A stretch of 64,000 bases of DNA from Kudoa neothunni (lineage: Eukaryota; Cnidaria). Shown here piece after piece: positions 50,780 to 62,264 of this stretch. The position numbers and the translations under genes were made by a program. The stretch lies in assembly GCA_964304625.1 (NCBI GenBank), contig OZ199840.1, forward strand, positions 3,844,001 to 3,908,000, given 5' to 3'. Each line of letters opens with the position of its first letter. Position 1 is the first letter of the stretch. The notes beneath the pieces are model-generated. The model searched no databases. It saw only the letters and a list, made by a program, of their open reading frames with translations, and was not told the DNA's origin.

Positions 50780-51745
50780 TTTAGGATGTTATTGTAATTT
50801 CAACTTATTACTTTTAAAATGATAGCAAAAGAAAAAACAAACCAAGAAAGCATGCCAAAATGCCAAAAATTTTGGATACTCATCAACAGCGAAGACCTTC
50901 GAGTATTTTCCCTACGGAAGAAAACATACTTGAAGAATTACTTAGCAAAGGTAATTTCAATAAAATCTCTTGATTTTGTTCCACATTGTTATAAAAATAT
51001 TAAATAAATAAATTGAAATGGTTGCGGATATTGTTTAAAAATAAATTATTAGCTTAATTAGGCATTAACATTTTTAAGAATTATTTTATACAATTTAATG
51101 TCTTTATTTAAAATGAGTTTTTATATTTTTTAGTATATTACTTTTATCGAATTATCATTGTAACTTTGGACTTAAAATATTTTCATTTTTTTACAATTTC
51201 TTTAATAATAGTCGATTGATAAATAATTAATTAAGGTAATGATTCCAATTATTCTTAAAGAATCCGAAAATTCTAGTGGTTTGATAATAATCAAGTTTTA
51301 TGATTTAATTATTAATGCAAAGTATTTATTCTCTTTTCATAATTAATTGAATTTCCTATATGCAATACATCGCAGCTACATTAATAGTATTTCTCGATAA
51401 ATAAACAGTTTATTTATTATTTTAATATTATATCGATATTTTGTTTAAAATTGAATATTAAATATTATTCCACCTACAACCATTTCAATGACAATGACAA
51501 ATATTATTTTTAAGTTAAAAATCAATCTTAATGCACACTAAAAAATTACTAATTCATTCTTTAGCTTCAAAATCACGCCACATAAAACCATCATCAATGA
51601 AACATTACAAAAAATAAAAATCAATAAGTTGTATAAATTTTCCATATAATTATTCGGTTACTTGAAATGAGTATTTTTTATATTCACGTGTATTTTTTCT
51701 CGCAGAGAAATAGCCAGAGGGCGCATTTGTAAAATAATCGAATAA
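50780..51745. other. AT-rich intergenic region, no gene seen
   Basis: About 1 kb. The plus-strand frame at 50819-51007 (MIAKEKTNQESMPKC start) lies in the 3' flank of the MANSC gene, has no splice context and is probably UTR. Nothing else is recognised. Confidence 0.4.
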
Positions 51746-52597
51746 TCATCTAATGGGTTTGTTTTTTTCTTTTATCATACACAACAGACGATAAAACCTA
51801 ACCACCTCGTCGTTGTAAAACATTCTTCTCCATATAAAATAGGATTCATTTTTCACATTCAACTGATACCAAATGTATAGCGAAGATTGTGGAAAACTAC
51901 CTCCAAGGTTATAACGTTTAAAGCTAAAATCATCCACATCGCAATCGACGATTGTTTCCTCACCAAAAAAACTATATAGAAAAATTCTAAGCTTATTGTT
52001 CCTTGTGCAATAGAATATTTTTCCTATTGATTTTTTACGAATTAATAATATCGAACAGTAGGTTGAGTTTATAATCAAACTAGCCACTCGTGTAAGTAAC
52101 ACTTTTGAGTACTCAGTATCAGGTTCTGCTGTATTCCATTTGTACTGTGTTATCAGCGACAAAAGATTACAGAGTATCGATGCGTTACAAAGATGATCAA
52201 ATTTTCGATCAGCTACCGAGGAAAACGGATGATAAAATACATTTTTGTATTCGTAACAGGTCGAATCATTTGACAATACTAAGTTCAAAGGTTGAGGTCT
52301 TCCTACATCATTTTGATATAAATTGATAGTGTTTTCGATTTTGCCCGAAAGAGAAACCAATTCTGAATATTTTGAATTTGGCACCCAAATGCGAGGAGTT
52401 TTTAGGAAACGTCTTCCGCCAATTGATAATTTCATGTTATGTCGCTTAAAAAATGGATCAACTGGTTTCATTATTAAATCCTCAAAAAATTTATTGTTTA
52501 AAAATATCCAATCTCCATAAATGTTTTCCTCGTCGATGTTCGTCTTTTCTCGTATAGAGTAAAACATCGTCGTTAACCCAATGAATCTATAATTCAA
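51746..52597 (-). CDS. Unidentified protein, long 3' exon
   Basis: An open frame of 283 residues, the longest uninterrupted frame of any unassigned region here. A ttgaattatag acceptor at its 5' edge suggests it is a terminal exon; the first internal ATG gives MFYSIREKTNIDEENIYGD. The composition looks coding (SSLYIWYQLNVKNESYFIW, IWVPNSKYSELVSLSGKI). One moderately hydrophobic stretch (VASLIINSTYCSILLI) is followed by a beta-like tail, which distantly recalls the TMEM70/186/223 mitochondrial family; I would not rely on that. A possible upstream exon near 52770-52660 reads NFVVRRLHIRDLGLEGLI, but the splice phase did not fit. Flanked by spacers on both sides, so context gives no help. Confidence 0.5.
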   Translation of the reverse strand: MNYRFIGLTTMFYSIREKTNIDEENIYGDWIFLNNKFFEDLIMKPVDPFFKRHNMKLSIGGRRFLKTPRIWVPNSKYSELVSLSGKIENTINLYQNDVGRPQPLNLVLSNDSTCYEYKNVFYHPFSSVADRKFDHLCNASILCNLLSLITQYKWNTAEPDTEYSKVLLTRVASLIINSTYCSILLIRKKSIGKIFYCTRNNKLRIFLYSFFGEETIVDCDVDDFSFKRYNLGGSFPQSSLYIWYQLNVKNESYFIWRRMFYNDEVVRFYRLLCMIKEKNKPIR

Positions 52598-53126
52598 GAA
52601 AATTTTAAAAATATTATTCGATAATTTGGTATTTAGTATAATTTAAAAATAATACTTCCGTTCATCTTATTAGAAGAAGAAACACATGTACAAAATTTAA
52701 TTAATCCTTCTAGTCCTAAGTCTCGAATGTGTAACCTCCGTACCACAAAATTGCTGTTAATGCCTAATTCAAAGCAAAAGAAACTTCGTTAGTCGAAATT
52801 TCTTATATTTTCCTTAATTAAACACTATTTTATTCTCATCATAAATAATAATTTTAATTTTTTTTAAATAAAGGTTTAACACCCTTAAAGTCATGTAATA
52901 TCGTTATTTCTCAAATATCAAACTATTGTAAAAATTCATTCGATATATTTTTCTACTCATATTAATTGAAAAAATTAAATCACTTTTGAAACAAATATTT
53001 TTCACTACAGTAAGCCTGGTTTGATTTAAACAAAAGTAAATCTAACGTGTTATGAGTTCTGTTGATCAGTTGGATTATATGGGGTGTTTGGAGCATTTAA
53101 TGTCGTTAATGATTTATATAATTGTA
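52598..53126. other. Spacer upstream of the unidentified gene
   Basis: AT-rich; it may contain the 5' exon(s) and promoter of the gene at 51746-52597 (see the candidate exon near 52770-52660). Otherwise nothing is seen. Confidence 0.35.
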
Positions 53127-53700
53127 CAGTAGATCGGGGGTCGGGAACCTTTGATTCTTTGGATGGCTGCGCCTGGCTCGCAGGCAAATTTTCAATTAAA
53201 AAAAGTGCGTCGTCAAACTTCTTGCGAATATGCGAAACGGTCACTACTGAAAATCGGTTACCTACTGTATCACACACTGCAGCGCACAAGTATCGCTGTA
53301 ACAACAATGTTTGGCTCTACGTATGCATGTGAGCAGCCTTTCTGCATCTAAAAGACATTGCAATCAAACTACAGCCACGTTTCACGGATTGGAGTTTTAA
53401 CATTCGCCTGAAGCTTAATCTTACCGTGTGTCAACCACATTACGAAACCATCTGCAAAACCATGCCCAACCAGAAATCACTTTGATGATAAGAAATATTC
53501 TTCCTAGATTAGCAATAGCGTAACAATGTTATTAAAAATAATTTATTGACTCGCGTTACTTTTAAGTGGTGGAATTGTATAAAACGTGCACATGTATTTC
53601 TATTTTTAATTTTAAAACATGTTGTATGGCTCTCATGGAATGAGTTATTAAAATATTTGTGGCTCTCCTACCGAAAAAGTTCTTGGCCCATGCAGTAGGC
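53127..53700 (+). mobile_element. Internally deleted hAT element with target duplication
   Basis: The left end from 53135 reads CGGGGGTCGGGAACCTTTGA then ATGGCTGCGCC. The right end (to 53692), reverse complemented, reads CATGGGCCAAGAACTTTTTC then GAGAGCCACAAAT, so the ends form diverged inverted repeats of a known hAT style. Flanking 8-mers CAGTAGAT (53127-53134) and CAGTAGGC (53693-53700) match at six of eight positions with a central TA. Inside, near 53306, TTMFGSTYACEQPFCI matches the FGSTYxCEQxFS motif of the hAT/ZBED transposase C-terminus, followed by degraded sequence. At about 560 bp it keeps only the C-terminal coding part and cannot be autonomous. Confidence 0.78.
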
Positions 53701-55676
53701 TCTCGATATTGCATTATTCGTTACGTTTTAGCATATTTTTCCTTAATTTAGTCTTGATAAGGGACGCAATAATAGTAAATGTAGTAAAAACCTATTTTTG
53801 ATTATTTCATTTCACATAGCATGTAAAAAATAAGAAAAATTGATGTTTTTGCTATTGCGTAATTTAAATTGTTGATTTTAATCCTTTTAATTGTCAAAAT
53901 GTTTCGATATAAATATTAAAAATGACTATTTTTCCAAGAAGTATTGAAGATAAATTCAAATATTATAGCGCCATGAGTAGTTGTTACACGGGCAAGGTTT
54001 GAATCCTCAAGTCACAACTTAAAGGTGGGGATGCCGTACCGTTCTGTAGCCGATCACGCATATGTTAACTTTTGTTACAATTCTTACAGCCGGTTATTAC
54101 ACCAGGTAGTCAAAACAGGGAAACCCTCAAAATACGATAATATTTTTAAATAATTATTCCTATTATTAGTGCATGTGAATGTTTCGGTATTACGTGATTT
54201 CTTGTAACTGCATAACTTGTTGGGATCAAGCAAAAGTTACGTAATATCCAAAGTTTCGTGTAGTTCTTGTTATATATTTTCATAATTTACATATTATTAT
54301 CGCACAACCTTTTAATGATGTTTTTAATTTTTAATATATCACCCATTATCCTGCAGTAAAATTTAAATTGTCATAAAATAATGTAAAATTTAGAAATAAG
54401 GAACAAATTTCCAGTTTATAAATTTTTTATGCACTTATTTTTTACACTTATATATAATTAACACGCAATTTCTTTCATAACTGCTTTTTTGTTTTTATAA
54501 TTAAGTTTTATTTTATATTTTTATTTGTAACTATTTGGATAGATTACAAACAAAATCGATGTAATTAATATGGCGGATTTTTAATATATTAATTAATATA
54601 CGTTAAGTTCAAAATAAAAACTTTAATTTGCATTATATGTAAAGAAAAATGACATTATTTTAAATTTCGTACATGTTATTGATAACAATACAAAAAAACT
54701 GACTTGCATAAATGTATTATTTTTTATATCTGTTCCATAAATATTGAAATTATTTTCAAGAAAATTTATTGTGCATACATCAAAAAATAATGCGTTATTG
54801 GAAATCACGTTAAATTATTAAATGAAAAGCGTTACACGCTGAATTTTGTTTGACTCCAGAGTGCATATTTCAATAATAAGTTCATATTATTAAAACAAAT
54901 TCCATCTAGAGAAATATATACTTCGCATATATTTGTGTTACCTTGTTAGATTTTTATGGGATTAATATTTTATAAAATTTGTTTTCAATCGTTCTATTGT
55001 AATTTTAGTATTTTAAAGTTTGTCTATAAAAAATATTATCTTTATTATTTTTCTTTTTAATGTATTAAGAGTAAGGCTCATTTCTAAGTTAATTAAATAA
55101 TCCATTCATTAATTTTTCCTAATTAAACGCTCCTCGTAAGATATTTGTTACGTTTTTTAAGTGCGCTCACCCAAATACAGAATAACACACGCGGCCCGAC
55201 TAGATCCAATAAACTAATAATAATAAGGAGTTTTTAGCGTGGCGTATAGGTCACCAATAATACGCAGTTATGGATAATCCTTAACAATATTACTGCGTTA
55301 GATTAAAAGAAAAATATGAACATTGGCCAAACTAAGAAAAATAACGATGTATTTCATTAGGTTTTTACGTTTTACATATCGGAAAATCGATAATTTAAAA
55401 AGTTTCTCCTAAATTATTTCCAATTGTGATCCAACTTCGCACCTCCATTTGGGAAGCGCTGGCTTAACATTTACTTGGTATTAATTATCAGTATTAACAA
55501 CTTTTGGCGATTACCCACCCAGTACCAGCTATTTCATAGTATAGAGCACAGCATTAACTGACACAAACTACAGCACTCTCAAAAAATTCTTCGTTTATAC
55601 ATCTCATACGCACGATAGGTGGTATCATAGAAAAAATTCACATCATAATATGAACACACTTAAATACATTAAGCAA
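53701..55676. other. Intergenic region with a possible tRNA-like B box
   Basis: About 2 kb, mostly AT-rich. At 53968-54125 a GC-richer patch holds TAGCGCCATGAGTAGTTG followed by GGTTTGAATCCTCAAG; spacing and motifs resemble pol III boxes A and B, so a SINE or decayed tRNA is possible but weak. The rest shows nothing I recognise. Confidence 0.3.
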
Positions 55677-56940
55677 TCAACTATTAAAATAGGGATTTCT
55701 CCTTTTGAGAATGTGGCGCACGTCTGAGGTGAAACGTAAAGCATCTAGAAATGGAATGATATCAAGCAAAGCAGTATCGCAGCAATCTTCGGAGAGCCAG
55801 GTAGAAATGGGTATTGCATTATCTGTATCAAACAAATTAACTTACCACTCAAAATTAACCAACAAATGAACAACCTTTAAAATTTTCATAGCAAACTGGG
55901 CTATTATCAATAATAGCCACATTTGATAGGTCGTTGGAGCAAAGATAGAGATTTTTGTGGAATCCCCGATGGCTCATATCACAATGCTAATAAAAGCCAA
56001 TTAGCATGCACACATCAACCACTTTTAATAATACTTTTCTAAAAAATCTTTTCTTAAAATAGGTTTTCTTATTTTCCAAGAAATCAATCACACAATTTCC
56101 ATAAGTCTTTAGAGATGAGATAAAAATTAATTGGATTAAAAATGGAAAATCTACCTCTTTACTGGCCGAATACACTATAAGATCGTACCATTGAGAGACC
56201 TACAAATAGAAATCACCTCAAGAAATCCACGAAAGATTACAATTTCGAGAAACAAGTCAACAAACGGTCTTTTATAGACAATAAATTTTATCAAATGTCT
56301 GTCCACAGAGATCTATAATTTGAGCTCAAAATTAGCTCCTAAAACAACCACTAAAACACACCCATGAAGAATAATCAGGTTCTCGTGACGACAAAGATAT
56401 AGGATACAGCAGGCTAGATTATAATATTTCAATCTGAACACCGAATCACCTATCAAAATATACTTTTCGTATTTGGAATTAACAAGAGTTTCATCGAGAT
56501 CAATAACCAAAATTTTTTTCGTATGGTTTTCTACCGCATTCATAATTATTTTCGAATTTACAAGATCGTCATTACGCTTTTTGGATAGATCTGAATCGGA
56601 TACATTAGTGGGCGCTGTTTGTGAGATTATATTAGTGGTTATTGGTGCTTCGTAGTAGACCGACCTATTGGTCGAATCTAGGTAAATATCCTGAGCGATC
56701 TAGCGGAAAAATAAAACTACAATTTAAACAATTTGTTTTTACGTTAAACTGCCCAAAAATACACAACGCTTGACACACACTTTTCAAAATGTGGTACACG
56801 ATACGTTGAAGCCAAGGAATGAATGGCGAGTGGAAACGTTGCAGCACATATTCCAGCAGCATTCTCTCTAAACATACGTGTTTCAACGGATGAAACACTA
56901 ATGTTGTTTGTGCAACTGATCGGGAGAACAACTTGTGCAA
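55677..56940 (-). CDS. CTDNEP1: CTD nuclear envelope phosphatase 1-like (Dullard) Ser/Thr phosphatase
   Basis: HAD-superfamily phosphatase of the ER/nuclear envelope, whose relatives dephosphorylate lipin (family knowledge). The first exon (open from 56940; first in-frame ATG at 56860-56862) is hydrophobic ([20 protein letters not shown]), as expected for the N-terminal membrane segment. A Ser/Asn-rich linker follows. The catalytic DLDETL motif is intact in [20 protein letters not shown] (56.5 kb). Then come [12 protein letters not shown] (56.26 kb) spliced to [14 protein letters not shown] (56.19 kb), [20 protein letters not shown] (55.98 kb), [14 protein letters not shown] (55.9 kb), and the family C-terminus [34 protein letters not shown], stop at 55677. 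IDNSP and DTALL are hallmark Dullard motifs. Introns are about 40-80 nt. It is tandem with cyclin L upstream on the same strand. Confidence 0.9.
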
Positions 56941-56977
56941 TCTACCCTTAAAGATCGTTTTCCAATAGTTGTACTAT

Positions 56978-57157
56978 ATGGGCAGTCTGCGCAGCTTTTT
57001 AAGAGATTTAGTAAGCAGTAAGCTGATACATAGTGTAATATACGTTCTAGAATGTATTTTATCAAGAAAACTTTTATTAACTCTCAACGACTTTTTCGCT
57101 TATATCAGCGACAATAAGGATTATATTATCTCCCTTTTTAATCCAAAACTGCGATAA
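56978..57157 (+). CDS. Small hypothetical ORF, 59 residues
   Basis: A plus-strand frame between the minus-strand CTDNEP1 and cyclin L genes, beginning MGSLRSFLRDLVSSKLIHSV and ending YIISLFNPKLR before a stop at 57155-57157. Composition is more protein-like than most random frames here (NDFFAYISDNKDY), and an upstream in-frame TTG extends it slightly. It overlaps the probable promoter of CTDNEP1. No homology is recognised; it could be chance or a small real gene. Confidence 0.25.
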   Translation: MGSLRSFLRDLVSSKLIHSVIYVLECILSRKLLLTLNDFFAYISDNKDYIISLFNPKLR

Positions 57158-57399
57158 TTAATTGAATCCTTTTTTACATCACATCATTTATAGTATTTAA
57201 ATTTTTAAAGAGTTTATATTCCACCATTGGATGATCATTACTAAAATCGATGTAAGATGCGCACGTCCAAATTCCAAAAAATCCCATATTCAAAATAACA
57301 TCTCAGACATACAAATTATATAATTGCAATTATCGAATTAACATTAAATATTTGTCGGTAGAAAGACCAAAATTCCAAAAAGTAGTCGGAGATAAACAT

Positions 57400-58615
57400 T
57401 CAAGCTTTGTGTGCTTTTGTTGAAGGGGTTATAGGCTCCCAAAATTCATTCACTAAAATTTTTTCGTATAAAAAGTTTGGAGGCTTTGGCAACGTTGCGA
57501 TTGCTTTCATCCAGGCCGATCTCATATCAAGCTAAACAATTAGGTTAGAATTTAGTGCGATAATCAGTGTTGCTCTAATGCAACCGACCGACCGACCACC
57601 ACCTTAGGAAGAGTGTACAGATAGGAGATTTGTTTGGAGATATCGATAAGCTCGGCTTGATCAACTCCAAAAATTGTCCACCAACCAGGATCGTCCACAG
57701 GCAACAACACATTCAACGATCTTGCAGCCAAATAAATACAAGCACATGCGATGAATTCGGGTTGATGAAATAGAAACACAGGCATTCTCAATGAATCATT
57801 CATATAGCTCCATGCTTTTTGTATGAGATCGAGGTTACTTTCACAACCGATTATTTTCGAGATTGACACTATCCACTAGAGATAATATACAATAGATAAT
57901 GTTGATGTAAAGTGAATTTTATTCAGGAGCTGACTGGCAACACTGAAAAACTACTTTATGTGAATGTTGCACATGAACCAAAAAACCCAACTCTTTCAAA
58001 AGTCGACGTTCCGCGTCAATCACATATCCTTTGATCTTGATGTAATCCCAGCCGAAATATTCAAAAATTCGGGATTCCCTTAGTGAAAATTTATGTTCAC
58101 TTCGAACCGACATAGAAAAAGCAATAACTTTATGGGTCCACTCATATCCTCAATGTATTTGAATACATTGACCACATCACGAACCCGACGAACCGACTCT
58201 TCACATTTTCCAGCCAATATCACAGATGCTATTGCAAATACCTATTAGCATTAAAGCTCGCGTATAGCATCCAGATCACAAATTATGTCGAAACCTCAAT
58301 GTTATAGAAAATGATTGATTTTTTCAAATAGAATCGTTGAAATAATATTTGAGCGGTTGCGATCGCCGGCTACAACAAAAGTTTAATCATTTGATGTGGC
58401 CACCACTAAAAAGCCAATTCAACTACTTGTGGTAGCTCTAATAGACGCCCTGCGTGCTGTATTCGCTCACAACTCACTATCCTTAACATGATCTCATCTT
58501 CCAGTGAACAGCCATCCTTGCGTGATGGCGAATCCACCAAAAATTCGCGAGGAAAAATCACATTATTTTTAGATAATATAACCTCTAAAATTGGTTTGGT
58601 TTGGCTGGTTGCCAT
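57400..58615 (-). CDS. CCNL1: Cyclin L-type cyclin lacking the RS-rich tail
   Basis: Cyclin of the L family, partner of CDK11, linking transcription and pre-mRNA splicing (family knowledge). The start at 58615 gives MATSQTKPILEVILSKNN. The cyclin box follows: SLEDEIMLRIVSCERIQHAG then LLELPQVV (58.52-58.43 kb), AIATAQILFQRFYLKKSI (58.36 kb), GKCEESVRRVRDVVNVFKYI (58.2 kb), IDAERRLLKELGFLVHVQHS (57.99 kb), and the second cyclin fold KAWSYMNDSLRMPVFLFHQP and EFIACACIYLAARSLNVLLP (57.82-57.71 kb). These match vertebrate cyclin L1 closely and differ from cyclins K, T and C. The last exon ends NEFWEPITPSTKAHKA, stop at 57400, so the protein is about 290 residues. No arginine/serine-dipeptide domain is present, whereas long cyclin L1/L2 forms carry one of about 130 residues. 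Confidence 0.9.
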
Positions 58616-58852
58616 CAACTAGTTTTTTTGCGTTGGTCACGTGCCACAGTTGCTGCAGTTTCCTCTTTGTGCATTACCGAGACCGCACCGGCCAATATGA
58701 GACCTTATACATGATATACTTTTAAATTAATCTCGTGGGATTTGACTGAATTTTAACACGTAATTTGAGTTTTGAATACACTCGGCTACTCACATTCGAT
58801 TATTAATACACTTATAGTATTATTGTTGTGATTAACGACCCCGATTCTAAAT
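58616..58852. promoter_or_regulatory. Probable bidirectional promoter between cyclin L and MEAK7-like gene
   Basis: Only 237 bp separate the divergent ATGs at 58615 (minus) and 58853 (plus). The half next to cyclin L is relatively GC-rich (CACGTGCCACAGTTGCTGCA around 58640), including a CACGTG E-box-like hexamer. No TATA box is obvious. Assignment rests on gene arrangement. Confidence 0.4.
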
Positions 58853-61800
58853 ATGGGTCTTTCACAAAGTACCGCTGCACTCAATAGAGATAAAACACAA
58901 CCAATAGATGAAACTAATATTGTTGTTGATTATTTGAATAAATATTTTCCTGGTACCAATTTGAAACAGCTTATTCAATCGCCTCATCCATATGATAATT
59001 TTCTTGTGGCTAAGTTTGGTGTAATTAATTATTTATATTCGTGACAAATTTTAAAGAATTTATTTACCATTCTTTAAGGTGTTTTCTAATGAAAATAGTG
59101 GAAATGAATTCAAGGTATATCATGATTTAAAGGGGACTCTAGCTGATCACACATTTAGTCCTTTTTGATAGACAATTGTGGAGACATTCCGGCAGATTTT
59201 ATCGGCGAGTTGTGCTTGAACAAGGTTACATCGGGGGAGAATAATATGAAAGAATTTTTGTATAATCTAACCTCCATTATTGAAACTGGTATTTGAACTT
59301 TTTTGTTTTTAAGGCTTATTTAACAACTCTTAATATGCACGTATATAATAGTTCATTCCACACCTGCCGGATATCTTCTACTATTAGATATTATTTATGA
59401 TTTTACTTACTCGAAAGAATGCATAGAGAATACCGATTCAATCCCAACACGATTTAAATTTATAATAGAAAATTCATTCAAAATGGTGTCCAATCAAGTG
59501 GATACATGGCCCAAACGTATCTTGACAAATGATAAATTCATAAATTCATTTATTAACTACGTAGTTGAATAAAATTTGATGCTTAATAAAAATATGGTTT
59601 TTAGCTTGCAGTAGATCAGAAACAACCGCCGGTGCTGAAAATAGTAGAAACGAGCTTGCCACGCTTAGCAAGATTATCGAGTGAATCTTTCTCTAATGTG
59701 TTCTGCGGATATTCCTTTCATCAATTAAGATTTGTAATATTTTTCATACATTTCTGAGTGTTAATGTAGTTAAAGATACCAAATATTGATCTATCCAAGT
59801 CCAAACTACTGTCTAAAAGTATGTTTGCTCTGCTTTGTTGTATTCTATCTGATTGTTATCTCAAATCAAATGAGACAAATCAGTCAAATGACGACTTATC
59901 TGAGCCTATAACTAATTCCTGGAGCTTACTTTACAGCTCTAGAATCAATGGAAAAAGTATTAATAGGTGATTCAACTTTCCGTATGTAGCTGATTGATAA
60001 TAGTATTTTCTCATTTACTTTTCTGCTCGATTATGAGTTTGTAGATTATAGAAATATTAACGCGAGTCGAGAACACCATTTAGTTGCTAAAATTATACTT
60101 ATATAGACTCAAAGATTGCTGCTTTGATTACTTTGCTCCTACTATTTTGTTGGTTGGTTTGGATGATGGCTCCCAATTTTGTGTAGGAATTGATTGTTCT
60201 TGGAGGTATTCTTTAGACTTACTTTGTCTGATGTCAAAGAATCTGATTATGTTACGTGTAGAAATGAACCAAAAAATTGGGGTGGTCATATGTGCTTTTT
60301 TGCTCAACTTCTACCAATGTATGAAGAAATATACAGTTATATATATATATATATATATTGTGTAAGAGAGGAAATGTTTATTTGTTTTTTCTAGGTGGTG
60401 AAAATATGATTTATTTCAATATCAAATCCAGATCGTTGCCAACAGGTATTCTCATTGGAGGTCCCAATTATACGAAACCGTTATTTTCCATTGATGTCGA
60501 TTTATCCACATCTAAGTTGGAGTATAAAACTTACAAATTCAGTAAAATTACTGGAATTGAGGTATTTATTTAAGTTAAAATTATTCTCGAGGGACATCCA
60601 ATAGGTTATATAGTGTTATTGTTAGAATAGGATAATTTTTTATTTTAAAACTTCATTGATGCGGTTGAAGATATTTTAATTTGTTATAAGTTACTATTAT
60701 TTAATGTATATTTTTTCCGTCAAATAAGCTCTTTGTAAATAATGTATACACTAAATAAATTATGTTATTTTCTAAGCTCTATTTTTAGTTTTTATTAGTA
60801 TTGGGGAACATTATTTTTTTACTAAGAATTAGAGAGGTATTATTCTTCTGATGATAATATCGAGTCGACATAATTTCAATAGGAGGAAATTTTTTTGATA
60901 TTAACGTTCTCATACATTAAACTAAAGCTAATTCGCTATTTTTAAGTTTAAGTTTTTTTCACATTATCAAGATGTTTGAATTTTTTTGAATCTAAACTAA
61001 AACAGCTTACTTCCGTCGAGTCTTCTTTTTGTGTACTTATTACAATATATGAAGGTTTTTTATTAAATGAACGAAAAAGTAACAACTAATACGAAAAAAT
61101 TTCCAATATATTAATACAAAAGAATTCACACATCTAGCTTTATTTTTAAGAAAATTTTGAAAATATTTCGTATTAAATGACCATATTGCTGACTAAATAC
61201 TGATTTAATATTCCTATATAATATCAGGAACAAAGTTAATAAATTGTCATTTTATATACTCAACTTAAAGTCATGTTAAATCGCATGCGTTTTAAAAGTA
61301 GTAAAATTGAAATATAATAATTTTTCATTTATAGTTTATTATTTTATAAAAGTTAATAAATAAAATTTTATAATGGTAACACGGGATTTTTCATTATTTT
61401 TTAAATATTAATGGTTATTATGTGTTTAAAAACACACAATTAAATGCAGGTGTTAAATTTACAATTTTCTATACATTCCTTTCAATATACCCTTTAAAAT
61501 AATATATTTTAATAAATAAATTAGTTTAAAATGAATAATAATGAATTAAAACCAACAAAATACGTTTCATAATAACGTGAACGCTGCCAAGATGATAACT
61601 TGTACAACTGATTAATTATTATTATTTTTTTACAAAATATTTTTATTTAATTTAAATAATTTAAAAAAAAAATTATTTTTGTTGCAATTAAATATGAGTT
61701 TAAAAAAATCAAAAACCGAGATTTTATTGTTATGTGAACACATGTTTTTATGCATAATATTACTAATCACAGAATTTTACATTAAAGTGTATTTTAAAGA

Positions 61801-62127
61801 CACGAATTATTATACTACGTTTTAATCTAAATTTGGAGCGTGCACGTAGTTTTAAATTTGTTTATAACTTTTGAACATTAATTTTAGATTTTCGGGTGCA
61901 ATAGCGACGTAGCATTATCAAAGAAACAAAATTTTACCAAAGTTAAACAAAAAGATATTGAGAAATCTCAAAAAGTAAAAAAATTCTAATTTTCGGAATA
62001 CATCGTTAACTGGTCTTAGATTAACACCAAAGAACTATGGAAGGATAATGTTGATCGTCAATTACTCGAATTGGGTGGTTTGAATGTCTCACATAGTGAT
62101 CACCTATTTGAGAGAAAACAGAATTAA
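58853..62127 (+). CDS. MEAK7: TLDc-domain protein, MEAK7-like
   Basis: Protein of the MEAK7/TLDC1 type; in mammals it is lysosomal and supports an alternative mTOR signalling branch. The N-terminus MGLSQSTAALNRDK fits an N-myristoylation signal, as in MEAK7. Degenerate central exons follow (58.9-59.8 kb). The TLDc domain starts with TNSWSLLYSSRINGKSINR (59.91 kb), then FAPTILLVGLDDGSQFCVG (60.14 kb), CRNEPKNWGGHMCFFAQLLP (60.26 kb), and GGENMIYFNIKSRSLPTGIL then IGGPNYTKPLFSIDVDL (60.4-60.5 kb), which align with the LPNGLGMGG and LWVDVDF parts of the family. The frame ends in KITGIE at a phase-0 gtattt donor (60562). After a 1458-nt intron the exon 62020-62127 reads KELWKDNVDRQLLELGGLN then VSHSDHLFERKQN, matching the MEAK7 C-terminal tail. 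If the intron were not spliced, the protein would stop 3 residues later at 60573. Confidence 0.82.
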
Positions 62128-62264
62128 AATTTGTAGATTGTTTGATTTTTTTAGATTAAACAGAATTGTTTTTTAAATTACGTTGTTTGTCCGAAATCGA
62201 ACGAATTAATTTTGCTAAGCTTGGCCTTGTTGTTTTAATCTTTTTTCACCTTTGCATTTGGCTG

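Noticed and set aside
60561-60640. Alternative short MEAK7 ending via an acceptor at about 60595 (GHPIGYIVLLLE)
   Set aside because: The distant exon at 62020-62127 matches the family tail and is in phase, which is the better explanation.
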